A DNA stretch of 64,000 nt from Tanypteryx hageni (Eukaryota > Arthropoda > Insecta > Odonata > Petaluridae). Position 1 is the stretch's first letter; each line of letters opens with the position of its first letter. The notes below the pieces were generated by a model. The model was not told the DNA's origin. It saw only the letters and a list, made by a program, of their open reading frames with translations, and made no database searches. A program made the position numbers and the translations under genes. Positions 42,871 through 56,370 of the stretch are shown here, one piece after another. The stretch is taken from the NCBI GenBank assembly GCA_028673005.1, contig CM054113.1, forward strand, positions 71,744,500-71,808,499, written 5' to 3'.

Positions 42871-43276
42871 GTATGTTCTAAATAATTTTAGGTTATTTGA
42901 TTAGTTACAATTGATTAGCAAATAGATGGGCAAATAAAGATGTAATATTTCCTCGATATCATTTCTGATATATAGTTTTGCAGTATTTAGTCATTACAAT
43001 TATGGAAATACGTTTATTAATGCATCAACTTCGTTGGAGAAGAAATTTTTAGTAGACGGTGAGACAATCGGTTCTTGGTGTTTAGTTGTTTTACATTGTG
43101 CGTTATTTCAAATTATATCGTATAGTTTCAAATACCCCATCGAGTGAAAGGCGCCTATTTGTGATACACTGTACACTTTTCTAACTTGCTTATTCTGAAA
43201 GGAGCCAAAATCTTATGGCAGGGAGGTATTATAAACTATACCTTAAACCTTTGTTGGAATTTATTATCACGTATTG
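42871..43276. other. No recognisable gene
   Basis: AT-rich spacer, nothing supported. Confidence 0.5.
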
Positions 43277-44162
43277 AATAAACGGCGCAATATACATTGC
43301 ACAAACTTTCTCATATACGTATGTATATACGTTTGGTCGACTGTGTACGCTTATAAAAGAAAAACGCCTATAAATAAAAGTTAACCGTAGTTTAGTGTAT
43401 ATTTTAATGCCACTGGTCGATATTTAATAATTTTTGGGACATATGGCTTAGTAAGTATTATTTGTGACATCAGGCTATATGATTGGATGGATTTTAATCA
43501 AAATCCTTATAACATTTTTGAGTAAATCGAATTTTGTTTCAAAATATCCAAAATTAAAGTACCCTTAATTGTTGCGCAATATCGTTCATCTCTTCAGAGT
43601 ATCTATTATGAATTATAGTATCTACAAATATGAGGTATCATTCCATTCAGTTTAACCATTTAGGCTGTAATAAGATTTTTAGTGGATCGCGGTGGAGGCG
43701 TGACGTCATAGGGCTTGGGTAAGGTAGCTTAGCGTACATTGTAATGTCCCTGGACGCCATATAGTGATTTAAAGAGATATCTAGCTTACGTAACATTATT
43801 TTTGACATTAGGTTCTACAATTGGAATGATTTTAATCAAATTATCTGGAGCCATTTTTGAGTAAATAAAGGTTTTCTAAAAATCGCCAAGAATAAACTAC
43901 CCTTAATTTTTGACAATATCATTTTTATAAATAGAAGGTCTGCAAAAGATTATATATTGCACAAATACGAAATATCATTCGATTTCATATACGCGTTTGG
44001 GTCCTAGAACAGCGAACAGACAGACAGACAGACGGCATGGCGAAAACCACTTTTATGGACTCAGGGACACCTAAAACGTGTATTTCCATAAAAATCTCGA
44101 AGTCGAATTTTTTCACGATAACAATACTTCTCAATATACTACGAATATGATAAAGTAAAAAA
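43277..44162. repeat. Dispersed repeat family 1, copy B
   Basis: Same orientation as and nearly identical to 21249-22116. It retains a longer left end (TCTCATATACGTATGTATA) and a CAATACTT word near the right end that copy A has lost, so it may be closer to the full-length form. Flanking sequences of the two copies are unrelated, which shows independent insertion or a dispersed duplication limited to the repeat. Confidence 0.85.
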
Positions 44163-44670
44163 GAAAAGTGGTAGTATGTCTCAACGCATCTTATACTGTG
44201 ATCGACTCCAACGCTTAGGAACTAACGCTATGGCGCGCCAGTGGGTACAGCTGTGCCACGCGAATCCTCAACGAATCCAAGGTTACTACCTTTTGTTCAA
44301 TCCTAAAATTCATAGAATGCTAGTTCATGACTTGAAGGTCTGATACGCTAGTATTACATCAGTAGTTGCCATAATCAATAACACAGGACCACTTTTAGGT
44401 TCATAGATATGACCTCTTCGAAACAGCATTCAGCCATTAGACAAATGAGCAAAAAAATCGGAATTTCTTTCACGCTCGAGGGTTCATTGAAAGATTCGAC
44501 GGGAGAGTTTTGGAGGGAAATAGCTTTCGATGAAACTAAAACGGTGATTAGGTTCTAGAAAATCATCGTAAATATTATAACTTCTGTGCTTATAGCATCA
44601 ATTTACGGATGGCGTTTTAGGTCGAATCCGCGAATTGCCAAGTTTAGATGCTGCTAATGACAAATCGATG
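44163..44670. other. No recognisable gene
   Basis: Mixed sequence with nothing supported. Confidence 0.5.
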
Positions 44671-44672
44671 TA

Positions 44673-45090
44673 CACCACTCCCGCGGTTTACGCGAGTTCA
44701 GTTTACACTGTTTCACTTTGCGTGCCGTTTTACATTAGGGCAATGGGTGGAGTTTGCACGACTCGTTTCTGTTTACGCGAGGCCTTAATGCCCATCCACA
44801 TCTGGATACACTATGCAAACATTGTATAGATATATGTTTTCGGTGTATCCCAAGTATGGATGTTTATCAAACGTCCGATTAATCTTATTTTATATTTATT
44901 TAAAAACAGAAAATTATGGGAAGTTTCATTTAATCAATTTTTAAAGCTATAATTTATACTCCACGTAGTTCAATTTTATGCCGTTCGGTGTCATTGACAC
45001 CTATCGGGAAAATCGGTTTCTGTTTACGCGGTTTCGGTTTACACGGCGGTTTTCAGGAACGCATTAATCCCGTAAAACGCGGGAGTGGTG
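44673..45090. mobile_element. pogo/Tigger-like MITE (TA target site)
   Basis: The left end is CACCACTCCCGCGGTTTACG; the right end, reverse-complemented, is CACCACTCCCGCGTTTTACG. TA flanks both sides (44671-44672 and 45091-45092). Inside, words such as TTCTGTTTACGCG and CGGTTTACACGG recur near both ends; GTTTACGCGG-type words are familiar from pogo/Tigger termini. There is no transposase frame. The 418-base length and TA duplication place it in Tc1/mariner; the pogo-like assignment is inference from the motif. Confidence 0.8.
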
Positions 45091-45092
45091 TA

Positions 45093-45629
45093 CATAGGAA
45101 GCACTCGCAAATAATCAAAACCGTGGATGTTGAGGATTGGATGCTGAGGGTTTACTGTTTATGAATTTCAAACTAAAGTTGAAAGCGTCGTATTGAATTG
45201 GGTGATAATCACTCTCCTGCATGTCATAAAGATTACCGAAGAGAATATTACCACGTCAATGTTAGTCCTATTAACCTACTATAGTTTTAATCTTTAAAAT
45301 TTCTCTTCTTATTTATACGAGATAATCAGTTTTTTATCAGTTTATATTTATTTATTTATTTCTAACTGTAACACCTTTAGCGATCTTATGGCTCACATAT
45401 CCTCCAAACAACCTCTCACATCGTGGTCTCCTTCCTTTTCTTTCCTCTCCATTCCACCCCTTCTCCGTTTCAAACCTCAAGCCATGCCCTCCCTCGACGC
45501 ACACCGCCCACGCAGTGGGAGTGAGTGAGAGAAAGAGAGAATCGGCTAGCTCACGCGATGCGGTTGACCCCTCTCTCTTCGGAAAGATGTCGCCACTCGG
45601 CCACCTATACCCTTTACAACCGACGTCCT

Positions 45630-45631
<2 letters not shown>
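45093..45631. other. No recognisable gene
   Basis: AT-rich, then C-rich from about 45410. Contains a short TTTA repeat at about 45345-45360. Nothing else supported. Confidence 0.45.

Positions 45632-45668
<37 letters not shown>
45632..45668. repeat. (CA)n microsatellite
   Basis: About 18 uninterrupted CA/AC units read directly. They give rise to the Thr-His frames on the plus strand. Confidence 0.95.
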
Positions 45669-45670
<2 letters not shown>

Positions 45671-45689
45671 CACGCACACACTATCCCAC

Positions 45690-46560
45690 CAACTTCATCT
45701 TCGTCCACAATCCCTATTCCTTCCTTGGCCCTCTTTTCTTTCCCTGTTTATCATTTTTTCTTTCCTTGCCTACCATTTCTTCTATCTCCTCTTCCCCCGT
45801 TCCTTTTCGTCCCATTTCCTTAATTTCTCTAATTCCTAGCATTTATGTATTTCCCCGACACCGCTAAAACCCACAGGGAGAAGTAGTGGAAAGCCCTCCA
45901 AACAACGAGGCACCCAGTACAGCTGTCCTTCTCTATTTCCTGTTTTATCTCTCGATTTCTTTTTGAACAACTCTCTTTATCACTTTCTCTTAGCCTCATG
46001 TCCCTCTATTTGTGCCTCTTCCCCCCTCAATTACATATTTTCTTTTCCGATACTTTTTTATTGTTACTTGTATTTATATTGTTAACGTTTTATGTATTAT
46101 TGTATATGTTTCATGGCGAGGAGTTAGGTGGGAGATGGAACTTACTCTCTATCTCGCCCCAAATAAAGACCATATCAATGAATCCCTCCCACTCTTCCTC
46201 CTTTCCTCATCTTTTCCTTCTTTCCAAATCTCTTCTTTCTTTCCTCATCTCTTCCTTCTTTCCTCATCTCTTCCTTACCCCTCCTACTCTTTTTCCCTCC
46301 CTCCTTCCCTCTCCCCCTTCCTCCGTCGCTGCCATTCCCCTCTTTCTCTCTTCCTTGGTCTCTCCCTGCCCTCTTTCCCTCCCTACTTGTCCCCTTCCTT
46401 TTCTGCAATCCTTGGTCCCTATCTCTCTCCCTCCCTGCCCCGCCCTATCCTTCCCCCATTATCCTCTTTCATCTCCTCTCCATATCCTTCCTTCTCTTTC
46501 TTTCATCTTCACTTCCACCCTCTCTCACCTTTCTCACCAACTCCATCGTCTCCGATGCCT
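45690..46560 (+). repeat. Long polypyrimidine tract
   Basis: Enriched in C and T, with a short AT-rich break at 46055-46120. Two plus-strand frames of about 200 residues overlap across 45998-46618 in different registers, as expected from composition alone. A TTTCCTCATCTCTTCCTTCT-like unit repeats around 46205-46275. Confidence 0.8.
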
Positions 46561-48689
46561 TCCGCACACCGATGGGATGCTCTCACGTCTCAATACCCTT
46601 ATGCTCCTTAACCACTAATACTCTCATATCACCGATACTCTTATACCTCGAATGCTATGAGACCGCAGAGGATGCTCTCCCCCACTTTCTTCCTCCCACG
46701 CACTCGATACTCTCCCACACTGCCACATCAAGAGTGCGAGAAAGAGAGATTAGGTAATGGTATTGAACGGAGAGTGGCTTCTACCGCAGTGACTCCTTGC
46801 GTTTGCACGGGAAACCTTGGAAAAGGTATATTTCTCAGTTACCGCATGGATGATGGATGGAAAGCGCAATATATAGAGCTAGTTGATTTTTTCAGAATTC
46901 TCTAATTTTATTGCATTACCGATATCGTAATTGCGGTTCGTCTCGTCGCCTGCTTCATATTGCCTCCAAACCTCGCTAATGTTACGTCATATTAGTTTGT
47001 TATCTCAATGCTCTTCCTTGACATATACATGTGAAAAATGATCAAAATCCAATTCTATTCAGTATAAGCTGCACAAAATTTAATCATTGTTTCCGTGCTT
47101 TAAAATATGTAAGAATCGTTTAATATTCAAGAAATTTAAGAAACAAAGAGCAACATATGATTATTTATCCACAAATTTGTCATAGAGAGGTCGTACTAAT
47201 GGATTGTCTAAAACCCTCTTCCCACTTCAACATTTCATATGGTCCAGCAAAATTACATCATAATTTACCTATTCCGTGAAGGGTAAAGTGAACTGTCACC
47301 CATTCACTGAAAAGCAATAGTCACTCCGCTAGTATTGCTAAACTATAATCGGTTCGTCATTTTTAGCATATTTTCATATGATTTTAGATCTGTATTTTAT
47401 CTCTTTGCATTTATTTTTATTAATGTTATTGTAAAAAATATCAGTTTACGCGTGATAAAATTATTAACTCCAAATTTTTGCCAGAGCCGCTTATCGTTAG
47501 GAAATTCAGTCGTTTTTTTACGAAACTTGCTAGAAAAGTCGAGTTTTCAATGACTGCAAGCGGAAGCAGATTTGTAGAATTTGATTGGAGGCTTTCATTT
47601 TCTGTGGGAAGCTAAAACTTAAACGTCAGTTCTTCATAGGTCTAATAAATAACTAAGTTTGGTTGTATAGGTTATTTTAGACTAGATACTGGAAAAGGTT
47701 TCACCACCCAATGCTTCGACAAAGTAGAAAAAAATAACTGATTCTTCTTAAAATGGGAAAAACTTTATTTTACGCCTCTTCAGAGCGAATTATTTGAAGA
47801 AGCCGTTGACTCATGTATTAGCGATGCTTTCGGTCTAATTGATGCTGCCTGCCCTTTTCACTTTTTCTCATCATCGATACTTTCTCGCTGCAGATGCTCT
47901 AAAACCGCCGATGCCCGAACAACACCGATACTCAAGACACCACCTATATTTCCCACACCACATACAGATTACCTTCTTCCACTCCGCCGCGAAACTCCCT
48001 GGCGATGCCCTCACACCACCATCTGAGCCGCCATCGCCGCCCATGCAGCCATCCCTCATCTACGCCCACACACGTCCCCCATCCAGCCTCTCCACCCCCA
48101 ACCCAACCTCCCCGTGGGCCACTCCCTCCACCTACGCCTCAGCTCACCGCAGCTTGACCTCATCCCGTGGGCAAGGGAGGGGAAATGTGTGCGTGCGTGC
48201 GCGCGTGTGTGTGAGCTTGTGAAGTGTAGGAGATGAAGTGTGGGAGGATGAGGAGATGAATTTTGCTCGGGTCGTAGGACGCGATCTGATTCTTCAATCT
48301 TTTCCTTTCTATCTCCTCACGCAATGGGAACGGTGTGGGACGGCGGCTTAATCAGCCGGCTTGTATTAAAATATCACCAAAAGTGATTCACTGGTTCAGT
48401 TAAAATTATATTTAGGCCAAGAGATGTGATGAGGATTCATTCCTGGTGAAATAGGTTCCTATGAAAACAGGCTACTGCATCTAAAAAAAATCATTGAATA
48501 GATCTTAAAACTGAGATCAGAAAAGAGAAACGGTCAAGCAGAAGCATGAGAATTTTCTGTTTCCATAGTAGAATGCTTTTTATGAATTTTCTGGAATTGG
48601 TGAAAGACATGTAGGCCCGACAAAATCAGGAAAAGAAGCAATAACGTAGTGGCTGAAAAATTGTCGTTAGTTTAAAAATTTGTTAGTTC
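46561..48689. other. No recognisable gene
   Basis: AT-rich except a C-rich stretch at about 47930-48180, whose 127-residue frame (47839-48222) is Pro/His/Ser-rich without a domain. Confidence 0.4.
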
Positions 48690-49200
48690 CATTTTATGTG
48701 CTTTTTAGCGTGTTTCTTAAAATGCACTTATAGTTTCACTTTGGCGTCTGTCTGTCTGTGCGCTTGCTTAAATTGACATTGTGACGAAACTGTAAACGGT
48801 AGAACGCTGAAACTTGGAGGGTTTGTTTTTCTTTAGGTTAGAGTTTTGAAAAATACACAAGGTCAGAAAGGGGTCCATTTAATTTTTTTAACATCTCCAA
48901 AAATGTAAAAGATGGAAAGCTGAACATTTAAGTGTAAATGTCCACATTAATGAAATTTATTCTTGAAAAGTTGAAGAAAAATCCATCAAGAAATTCGTAA
49001 TTTATTGAACTTCGAAAATTTATTACACGTTTTTATTAATTGTTGTCATTGACAACAATCTTCTTAGCAACCAAGGTAAACAACACCTACTGCAAATACG
49101 TTATATTTTAATTCGTGTGTACACTGAACATAGTAAATGAAAGGAAATGGATTATCTACGACAAAGATATGAACGTAAATACCTCATAATGTAGCACAAA
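48690..49200 (+). repeat. Dispersed repeat family 3, copy 2
   Basis: Diverged relative of 42231-42870: GTCTGTCTGTCTGTGCGC, AAGAAATTCGTAATTTATTG, TTAATTGTTGTCATTGACAA, and GATTATCTACGACAAAGATA followed by GAACGTAAATA. No coding capacity. Confidence 0.55.
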
Positions 49201-51270
49201 CTACATTACATTTCTGTACAAGTGCGATCATAATAATTCTCAGTATAATAAGTCCAGATATGAATGAGCATAAGTGCAACAAAAATGATCGAGTTTTTGA
49301 AATCGGAAGTATATATATTTTCAGGATGCACCGCAATATATTGCGACTAAGCGTTCAAAAGAGAAACCTCTTTATAATACATACTCGGGAATCTTTATAG
49401 AAGAAGAAAAAGCTATACTTCTAGTACGGTAATCCTAAGGATTTTCTCTGCCGTTTTCGCATCATAGCACCGTAATAAGGAGTGAAATATTACCTAACAG
49501 AGCATAGAAAATTCCATGATCTGGTAATAAAATTAAATAAAACGAGTGAACCAAATTGTGTAGTCATGGTCTTTGAATTTCATTGTTTTAATGTTTTTCG
49601 TATCCCATTTCCATTGTTGTTTACTTCCTTAGGACAAATGAAAGTTTTAATTGAGCTTTAACTTGTTATGTTGCGTAGATCATCAAATTAACCACAGTTT
49701 TAAAGTTTTTTCATCGTTTGTAGATGGCACTCATTAACGGTACTGCTGTAGTTATATATTAATGTTACTTTTTAAAGATATTTATCTTTGAAACCTTCAA
49801 CGTATTTTAAAACATAAATTAAAATTTTAAATCTTGTTTTTGTGTAAGAAATACTTTATCGAGAAATTCAGGCATATGGCGTATACGCGATGAACATTGC
49901 TAAGTTTTCTCTGTGGCTTGGCAAACGAATTTGGTTACTTATAGATCTAAAGGCGTTTATTTTTATATAAACTAAAACTTTGCTTTTTTAAATCTCTAAA
50001 TGTTGCAGTTATGCATAAAATTTATTTAGCAGTTTGGTCAACCTATTTTGTTTGGTATATTCTATATTATTTACATTTGGATGGTGGAATTTAAGAACAG
50101 CCGAACAAGGCTCACGATTTGGTAAAAAAAATAATAATATATAAATTTCACTCGGAGATTTTCACAACTCCTATGACGCGCGTGCTGAGTCGGCTTGTTT
50201 TCGTGCCGTGCGCAGTTGGCGAGTGGTCGGGCGGGGGTGGGTTGCGACTTTACGAAAGGAGGCCGTGGGTTTGGGTTGGGGTCGAGTGGTCGACAGGCGC
50301 CATCGATAACCCCGGACGAGAGAAACAAATGGTATCGTTATTATTTATTTATAAAAATAGACACGTTGCTTTATTTATTGCTGGTTCGCTGTCTGACGCC
50401 CACGCATCTTTGTTAGCTCGTAGTCTCTGCGCACGCTTTCGTTCATGTCATTCGCATTTGGATAAGAAAAATAGCCAGGAAAGAAATTTTCTTACGGCGG
50501 TTTGATAAGGTTGACCATATTATTTAAATAAACGCGTGCCTTTATCAGGAATGGTTTCAAAGAAAACAGCCAACAAGTGCATTTATTAAACGAGCTAATT
50601 CATTGAAAATACAGAGGAATTCCGAATATCCGAACAACGATTATTCTAACGTATATTATCCTAACACCGATTATTCGAATACCAACCAATCGAATTTCTA
50701 ATTATTCGAATTTAAATGTAAAAATTTCTTTCTTTCTTTTAATATAATTTTTGTTGCATAATTTCTTGATGCCTCTGTGTTATTTTATCCTATTTATGCA
50801 AACACGATATTACGAGAAGGTAAAACGCATCTTTTATTATACATTTTATATGGAAATGAACATTTTTCTCATATTATAATAAAAATTACAAAGACGAACG
50901 TGAAAAATACTGTTTTCAGAGGTCGGTAAACTGCAACTTCTGAGTCGCATGCGGCTATCCAAGGACTTTCATGTGGAACCACAAACCAACCATTTTTATC
51001 GGATAAATTATCTCGAACGACATATTGCTACCTAAATTCCCGAAAGCGCTATTTTATTTATAAGAACGTCCTTAAACATGAAATCATATTTTTCACTAGG
51101 TAGGTACTGCCTTTTTCACTTGGGCCGCAATTGCGATAAAATTGTTAAAATGCCAGGAGCAGATGTTAGGAATGTGTAAATAATATTACCGCTAAAAACA
51201 TTGCTTTTTTATCCAGAGAGCATAGCGATTCTAATTAGTAAAGTGTAAATAAAAGTACTCGACGATAAAT
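49201..51270. other. No recognisable gene; one GC-rich patch
   Basis: AT-rich, with a GC-rich patch at about 50160-50470 carrying a 128-residue frame that I do not recognise. Around 50615-50710 the words TTCGAATA / ATTATTCGAA recur several times without a clear element boundary. Confidence 0.4.
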
Positions 51271-51818
51271 GGGGCATTCCATGTCAACCGGACTACTTTT
51301 CTCCCTCGATGTCATGGATGTTTACCAAATTGAGATATATCTTCTGCACGGGATTACTTATTACCTTGTAGCGATCCAACGGAAAATACCTCCATATTGG
51401 TATTTTGTGGTAACAATGAATATATGTTGGGCTTACTTTTAAGATGTGTTTGATGAAAATTAAAATTGTCATACTTTTGATAAAATATAAATTTATTTTT
51501 CAGAGTCGAATTTCTTGTTGAAAATTACAAGTTAGCTCAACGCGCTTTAAATGACGTGAAAGCTCATTAAAAACCCTATGAAATACGTTAATTGTCCTTC
51601 CTGATCACTTTATTTAATTAGCTGATTTATCGCTCTTAACAGTATACCGTCATTACAATTATTAAAAATAATAGGCCTGTTTGGTAGGTAACCACTCCTT
51701 ACAGGGGCGAACTGTTTCTACCTAATGTACAGTTCCACGAGCCCTACAACATATCCCAATTCGGTAAACATTCATGACATCGAGGGAGAAAAGTGGTCCG
51801 GTTGACATAGAATGCCCC
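51271..51818. mobile_element. MITE with ~68-bp terminal inverted repeats
   Basis: The left end runs GGGGCATTCCATGTCAACCG, GACTACTTTTCTCCCTCGAT, then GTCATGGATGTTTACCAAAT. The reverse complement of the right end is GGGGCATTCTATGTCAACCG, GACCACTTTTCTCCCTCGAT, GTCATGAATGTTTACCGAAT. That is five mismatches in these 60 bases. AAAT flanks both sides (51267-51270 and 51819-51822), consistent with a 4-bp target duplication. No frame inside. The superfamily is not certain; a 4-bp duplication would fit groups such as Kolobok, Sola or Chapaev, but none is shown. Confidence 0.88.
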
Positions 51819-51822
51819 AAAT

Positions 51823-54800
51823 ATGCCCGAAATTTAATTTACTCTGCATGCGATGAACCTTTAAAAAATTGAGCCGTCTACTATCTGTGAATCGAAACTC
51901 TTCGCGATCCCATTTGATAAATGTTCCCATGTCCCCATTATTCTCCTCTGTGTTAATCTTCCGTCTTGGTCCAACTTTTTAAAAAGCATTCATGATCCAG
52001 AAACGTTATTCAAACAAGTAAATTATTTACCTCGATCTTTATTAAATGGTCCATTCATCCAAATCATTCGATCTCCGCTCGATGCTGCTTATAAACTGTA
52101 AAAAGAATCTGCTATTTCCGCTTATTTATTTTCATGCCAATTGCCTCCGTAGTGCTGCACAACCTTCCTTAGACTCATCTCTTTAAATGTGAAGTAAAAT
52201 TAACCATTCCAGTTCCCGTTAACGATCTCGTTTTATTTCGTTGTGCTCAATTGACCTAATTTGGTAATGCGGATAATTAAATCTCGGAATTATCCCTCAG
52301 ATGTTCGCTGTCTATAAAAATGATGCTTATTAATCATCCCCAATTACAGACGAGTTTCCGTGATTTATTACGCAAGGTAACTTTGATAGTATCTTGGTCC
52401 CAACTTAGATATCATGCTTTTAGTCATTCTTTCTGCTTTCTTCGCATGCGATCACCCTGTAATTCGTAATAGTTTCTCGACACTTAACAATTTTACCAAT
52501 TTTTCATGAACGTTTTTACATCTTTGAATTTATTTAAACAAAAATATATTCTAGGCGAAATAATTATTCATTGGTTAAAAGATTAGTATAATTATAAAGT
52601 TCTGAAATTAACGCAATTATTTATAGGTTATATGTAATCAATATTTCATTTTGATGGTGTGTAATATTTATTTCAGCTTCATCACCGTATTCTACATGCT
52701 ACTCATATATTAAAAAAGAAACCGGGAACCATCCTGGATATACAAGTTCATATATTTAATAAAGTAATTAATATTTACTGAAACACGCGTTACTTGAAGC
52801 ATTAAATTCCTCATGGTCACTTAAATCACTGCAATTTCGTTAAAAACGCGTCAAACACATGCACTCTTAGTGAGAACCTACTCTGAATGAATGATTAAAT
52901 AATTAAGTATAAAAGTTGAGATGCTTTATTTGCGATGGAAATATAAACAACGGGTCTCATCAAAATTATATTATTTCTTCAACTTTTATAACCCGAATAG
53001 AAATAAAAGATAATGCACAATGTCATTCTCCAGATCATTACTGGCAATTGAGAGATATTTTAATCTGTGCATTCTGCAATAACTTCACTTATTCTCGACG
53101 AAAATACATTCGCAAATATAAATGTGTTGTTTGCCTTCCAGAAAAAGATAAATTCCCCCGATTCTATTGGTCGATCTGGTATCGTACGTTCCTCTAATCT
53201 AATGTATTAACCTTCTCCTTTTTTCGTCCAACCATGCACTTCCTGTTTATCGGAATGAACTCAACTTGATCGGCATTAACTCAAATTGAGACAACGCCCT
53301 GTCAAATTTCCCTGCATATAGCTGTTATTAACGTCCTTACGCGAAAAAAAGGACAGCCACAATTTGAAGAGTTCACGTTAATGTAATCTAAGGGTTATCG
53401 GTGGCATAAGTCAATAAGTCGCCTGGGATTTTATTTTACGACGTGAAAAGATGTCGTGGCGAAATATTTTTTTTATAGAATACGTATCAATACCGCCGTA
53501 TGAATCACCGAAACAATTGAAATTTGATTTGTTTCCCTAATTGTTCGCAATCAGTTTTCATAAATAATTTAGATTTACCGTAGCGTCAGATCATGCGGGT
53601 ATTCGATCGCGTTTTGATTGATAATTTATTTTGAATTCCGCTAACCTTTGGTGAAGAAGAACTTGTTTTCGGGTAGAGACAATAATAGAACAAGCAAAAT
53701 GAAAATACAGTATCTTGCGGATCTCAGATGCTGATATGAAATTAACGTATACATCCTCTTTCACAATAACTATATCTACATTACTAGACGAAATCCGCTG
53801 AACTTGGCGAATGGCAGGTGGTGTAGGTTACAGAGTCCTATCGACAACCTTCCCTTTATTATGCCCAGAAAATACATTCCCTCTGGCAGAAAAATTGAAA
53901 ACTCAGTGATTACGATGTTCTTGCGACTATCCCCTAATTTAGCACTCACGTTTCGTGAAGGAATTCGCAAGAAACAGAAAGGCAAAGGAATTTGTTTTTC
54001 TGATTTTTTCGATGAGTTTTGATAAATTATAGTTTTTATCAATATGCATCCATTTCTTCTATTTTAATTATTATACTGAAATATGAAAGAGCAGGTAATG
54101 TATTTCTAAGGTTGGCTTAGAAGAAAAGAATTGCTAGTTAGTCAGTGAGTACTTCGACTGCTCCGTGACCCAGAAAGCTTATCCTAAACGCTGAACTTTG
54201 TGATCTAATATTATTACGGTTTCTGTATCTTGTATTTATGTTGATGAAATGAGCCCTTTCAATTTGGCCAATGAGTATATATGTAAATATTTCTATATAA
54301 AGAGTAATAAATCACTTTTTTGTCATTTAACTTAGCTTAACTACCAGAATTTTAACGCGAATTCATGCATCTAAACAAAGCTTAAAGTATCGCGTTCTTT
54401 TGTCTTATTATTTTTTCAATTCTAAGCAAGAACCTTTTCTCATTCTTATTCTAAACACCACACGTATATTCAAAAAGCGAGAGAAAATGAGAGAGAGGGT
54501 GTGTGTGTACGTGTGTGAGTAAAGGAAGTGGAAGGAAGCATGAGCAAATGTTTTGTTAAATGGTTTGTAGTCACTGGCGTAGTAATAGTCTGTGGAAGCA
54601 CGGAAGTGCCTACGGTAGACGGGGGATGGGCACTATTCCCGTTTAGTTTGTGTATACCTCTGTGTGCGCGGCTAGCGCGAGAGCGAGTGTTTGGATAGTC
54701 TAGCTGCGGAGTCGTTAAGGTCCAGTTGGAAGGGAGGATGTAGAAAGGTTTTTGGGGTGGAGGAGTGAGAAAGAGACAGAGAGAGGAAAGTGAAGGAGGA

Positions 54801-55730
54801 AAAAGAAGTGGGTGTGGAAGGAAGATGGTGCATGAAATGAAACATGAAGGAAAAACAAATAACTGAGGAGTGTAGTGCTTTATATTATTGTTAAGGTTAA
54901 CACACGTTCGCGGCATGCATGTAAATGTAATTTTATATGCATACACGCGTACATATACATTCAAATATGCCCAAGCAGACATAGAGAAGGGTGTGATGAT
55001 GATTTGTAATACTACCGCTTGCAGGTGTAACTGTAGGATCGATTGATCAAACGAATTACTTTATGAGTTGAAAAATTGTTTCTCCATTATCCATAAAATG
55101 GTTGGGAAAACCGAGCCCACACATCGGCTACAAATCAGGCGCCATCAGTGGTGGTGCAAAGATTTTCACTCTACTTTCGGTTAATCACCGCTGACGACAG
55201 ATGATTGATTTATAGTCGAAAAACGCATTTGTTTTCCCCGTCATTTTTATGGCTATTGGAAAACAACTCGATTTCAGCCATAAGGTGAGTTCGATAATTC
55301 TTTCATGAGTAATCATTATAACGGAGAGTGTCAAAGATTGTGAGGTGAGAAACATATCTACATAATGAAATGTTACTGAAAAATGGAAAGCCAATTATGA
55401 GGCTCAAATATGTCAGAGAAGTGAATTAGATACCAACCCATCAAATCATTTAACCATTTAAACGTTATGTAGCAAGGTTGAGGGAGACAATAAAATTATA
55501 GCCACACTCTCTCCTTGCACCTGTTTCCTCCTAAGAATGATCTGAAGTTGTGACTGGTACACATTTAATTTATAATTTAGAGCAATTGTCTTTGTGATAA
55601 CGTAGTCACGGCGGAAAATAGAAAAGTGAATGAAAAATTATTTTTTCCGAGCTAGATTACACAAGTGAGCTTGAGCTATCCATTCCACTGAATAACGATG
55701 CATGTAAAGGGAATATGAGATTTTGTCGAT
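51823..55730. other. No recognisable gene
   Basis: AT-rich with short frames. A purine-rich, GT-containing stretch at about 54475-54840 yields a 170-residue minus-strand frame (54470-54982) that is low complexity. The Cys-containing frames at 52916-53197 (CFICDGNIN, CAFCNN, CVVCLPEKDK) were considered but not supported as a zinc-finger gene. Confidence 0.4.
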
Positions 55731-55734
55731 ACAC

Positions 55735-56370
55735 TCCCCTCCTCCTCTCCTTTCTCCCTTTCACCCCATTCTCGTGCGAGTGGGCCACTCACTCCTTCCT
55801 GTCTCACCTCTCTTCTCTTCCAATCCATTTTTTCCCCAAGTTCAAAGAACTCTTCCAATCCCCCCACCTCCTCCTATCCGATACGAATTCCGTGCGTGGT
55901 GCCGTTTATGCATGCGTCTTTCGAGCACCGCCCTGTTTCGACCCAAAAGGAGCCCAAATGAGCGGTGTGCTGGATGACGTAGCCATAGATTTGGTCGAAC
56001 TGAATGAGAGGCTTCGAGAATGAGAATGACGGGCCGGCGTTATTATCACCCGTAGGGTAAAGAAGAGTGGGAAGGAGGGGTTTGGGGAGCTTCACGAGAA
56101 GGAATTGGTCTCTCTTTCTCTCTAATATCCCTTTCCTTCTCCTCCTCATAACCACCTCTCTGTCTCTCTCCCGCTCTCGTTCCCTCACTCTCTCTCTCTC
56201 GTCCTTCATTCAGCTCCCATCCATCCTCTGCCTTCTCCTAACTTCGCCTACTCGCCCATTCCTTCATCCAAAATGAAAAAAAAATCTCTTTCATAGCTAA
56301 CCGCCTTCCGGAAAGAAACTCTCTCTTCCTCTCTCTCTTTCCCTCTGTCCGAAATCCACCAAGAAAGTAG
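55735..56370 (+). repeat. Polypyrimidine tracts flanking a short GC-rich segment
   Basis: C/T-rich at 55735-55880 and 56105-56370, with a mixed segment between. Overlapping frames in several registers are compositional. Confidence 0.65.

Noticed and set aside
45998..46618. Two ~200-residue plus-strand frames
   Set aside because: Same pyrimidine-tract effect; Ser/Leu/Pro/Phe repeats without motifs.
52916..53197. Cys-rich 93-residue frame resembling a zinc finger
   Set aside because: Cys spacing does not match a finger class that I know, His ligands are missing, and the region is AT-rich non-coding in character.
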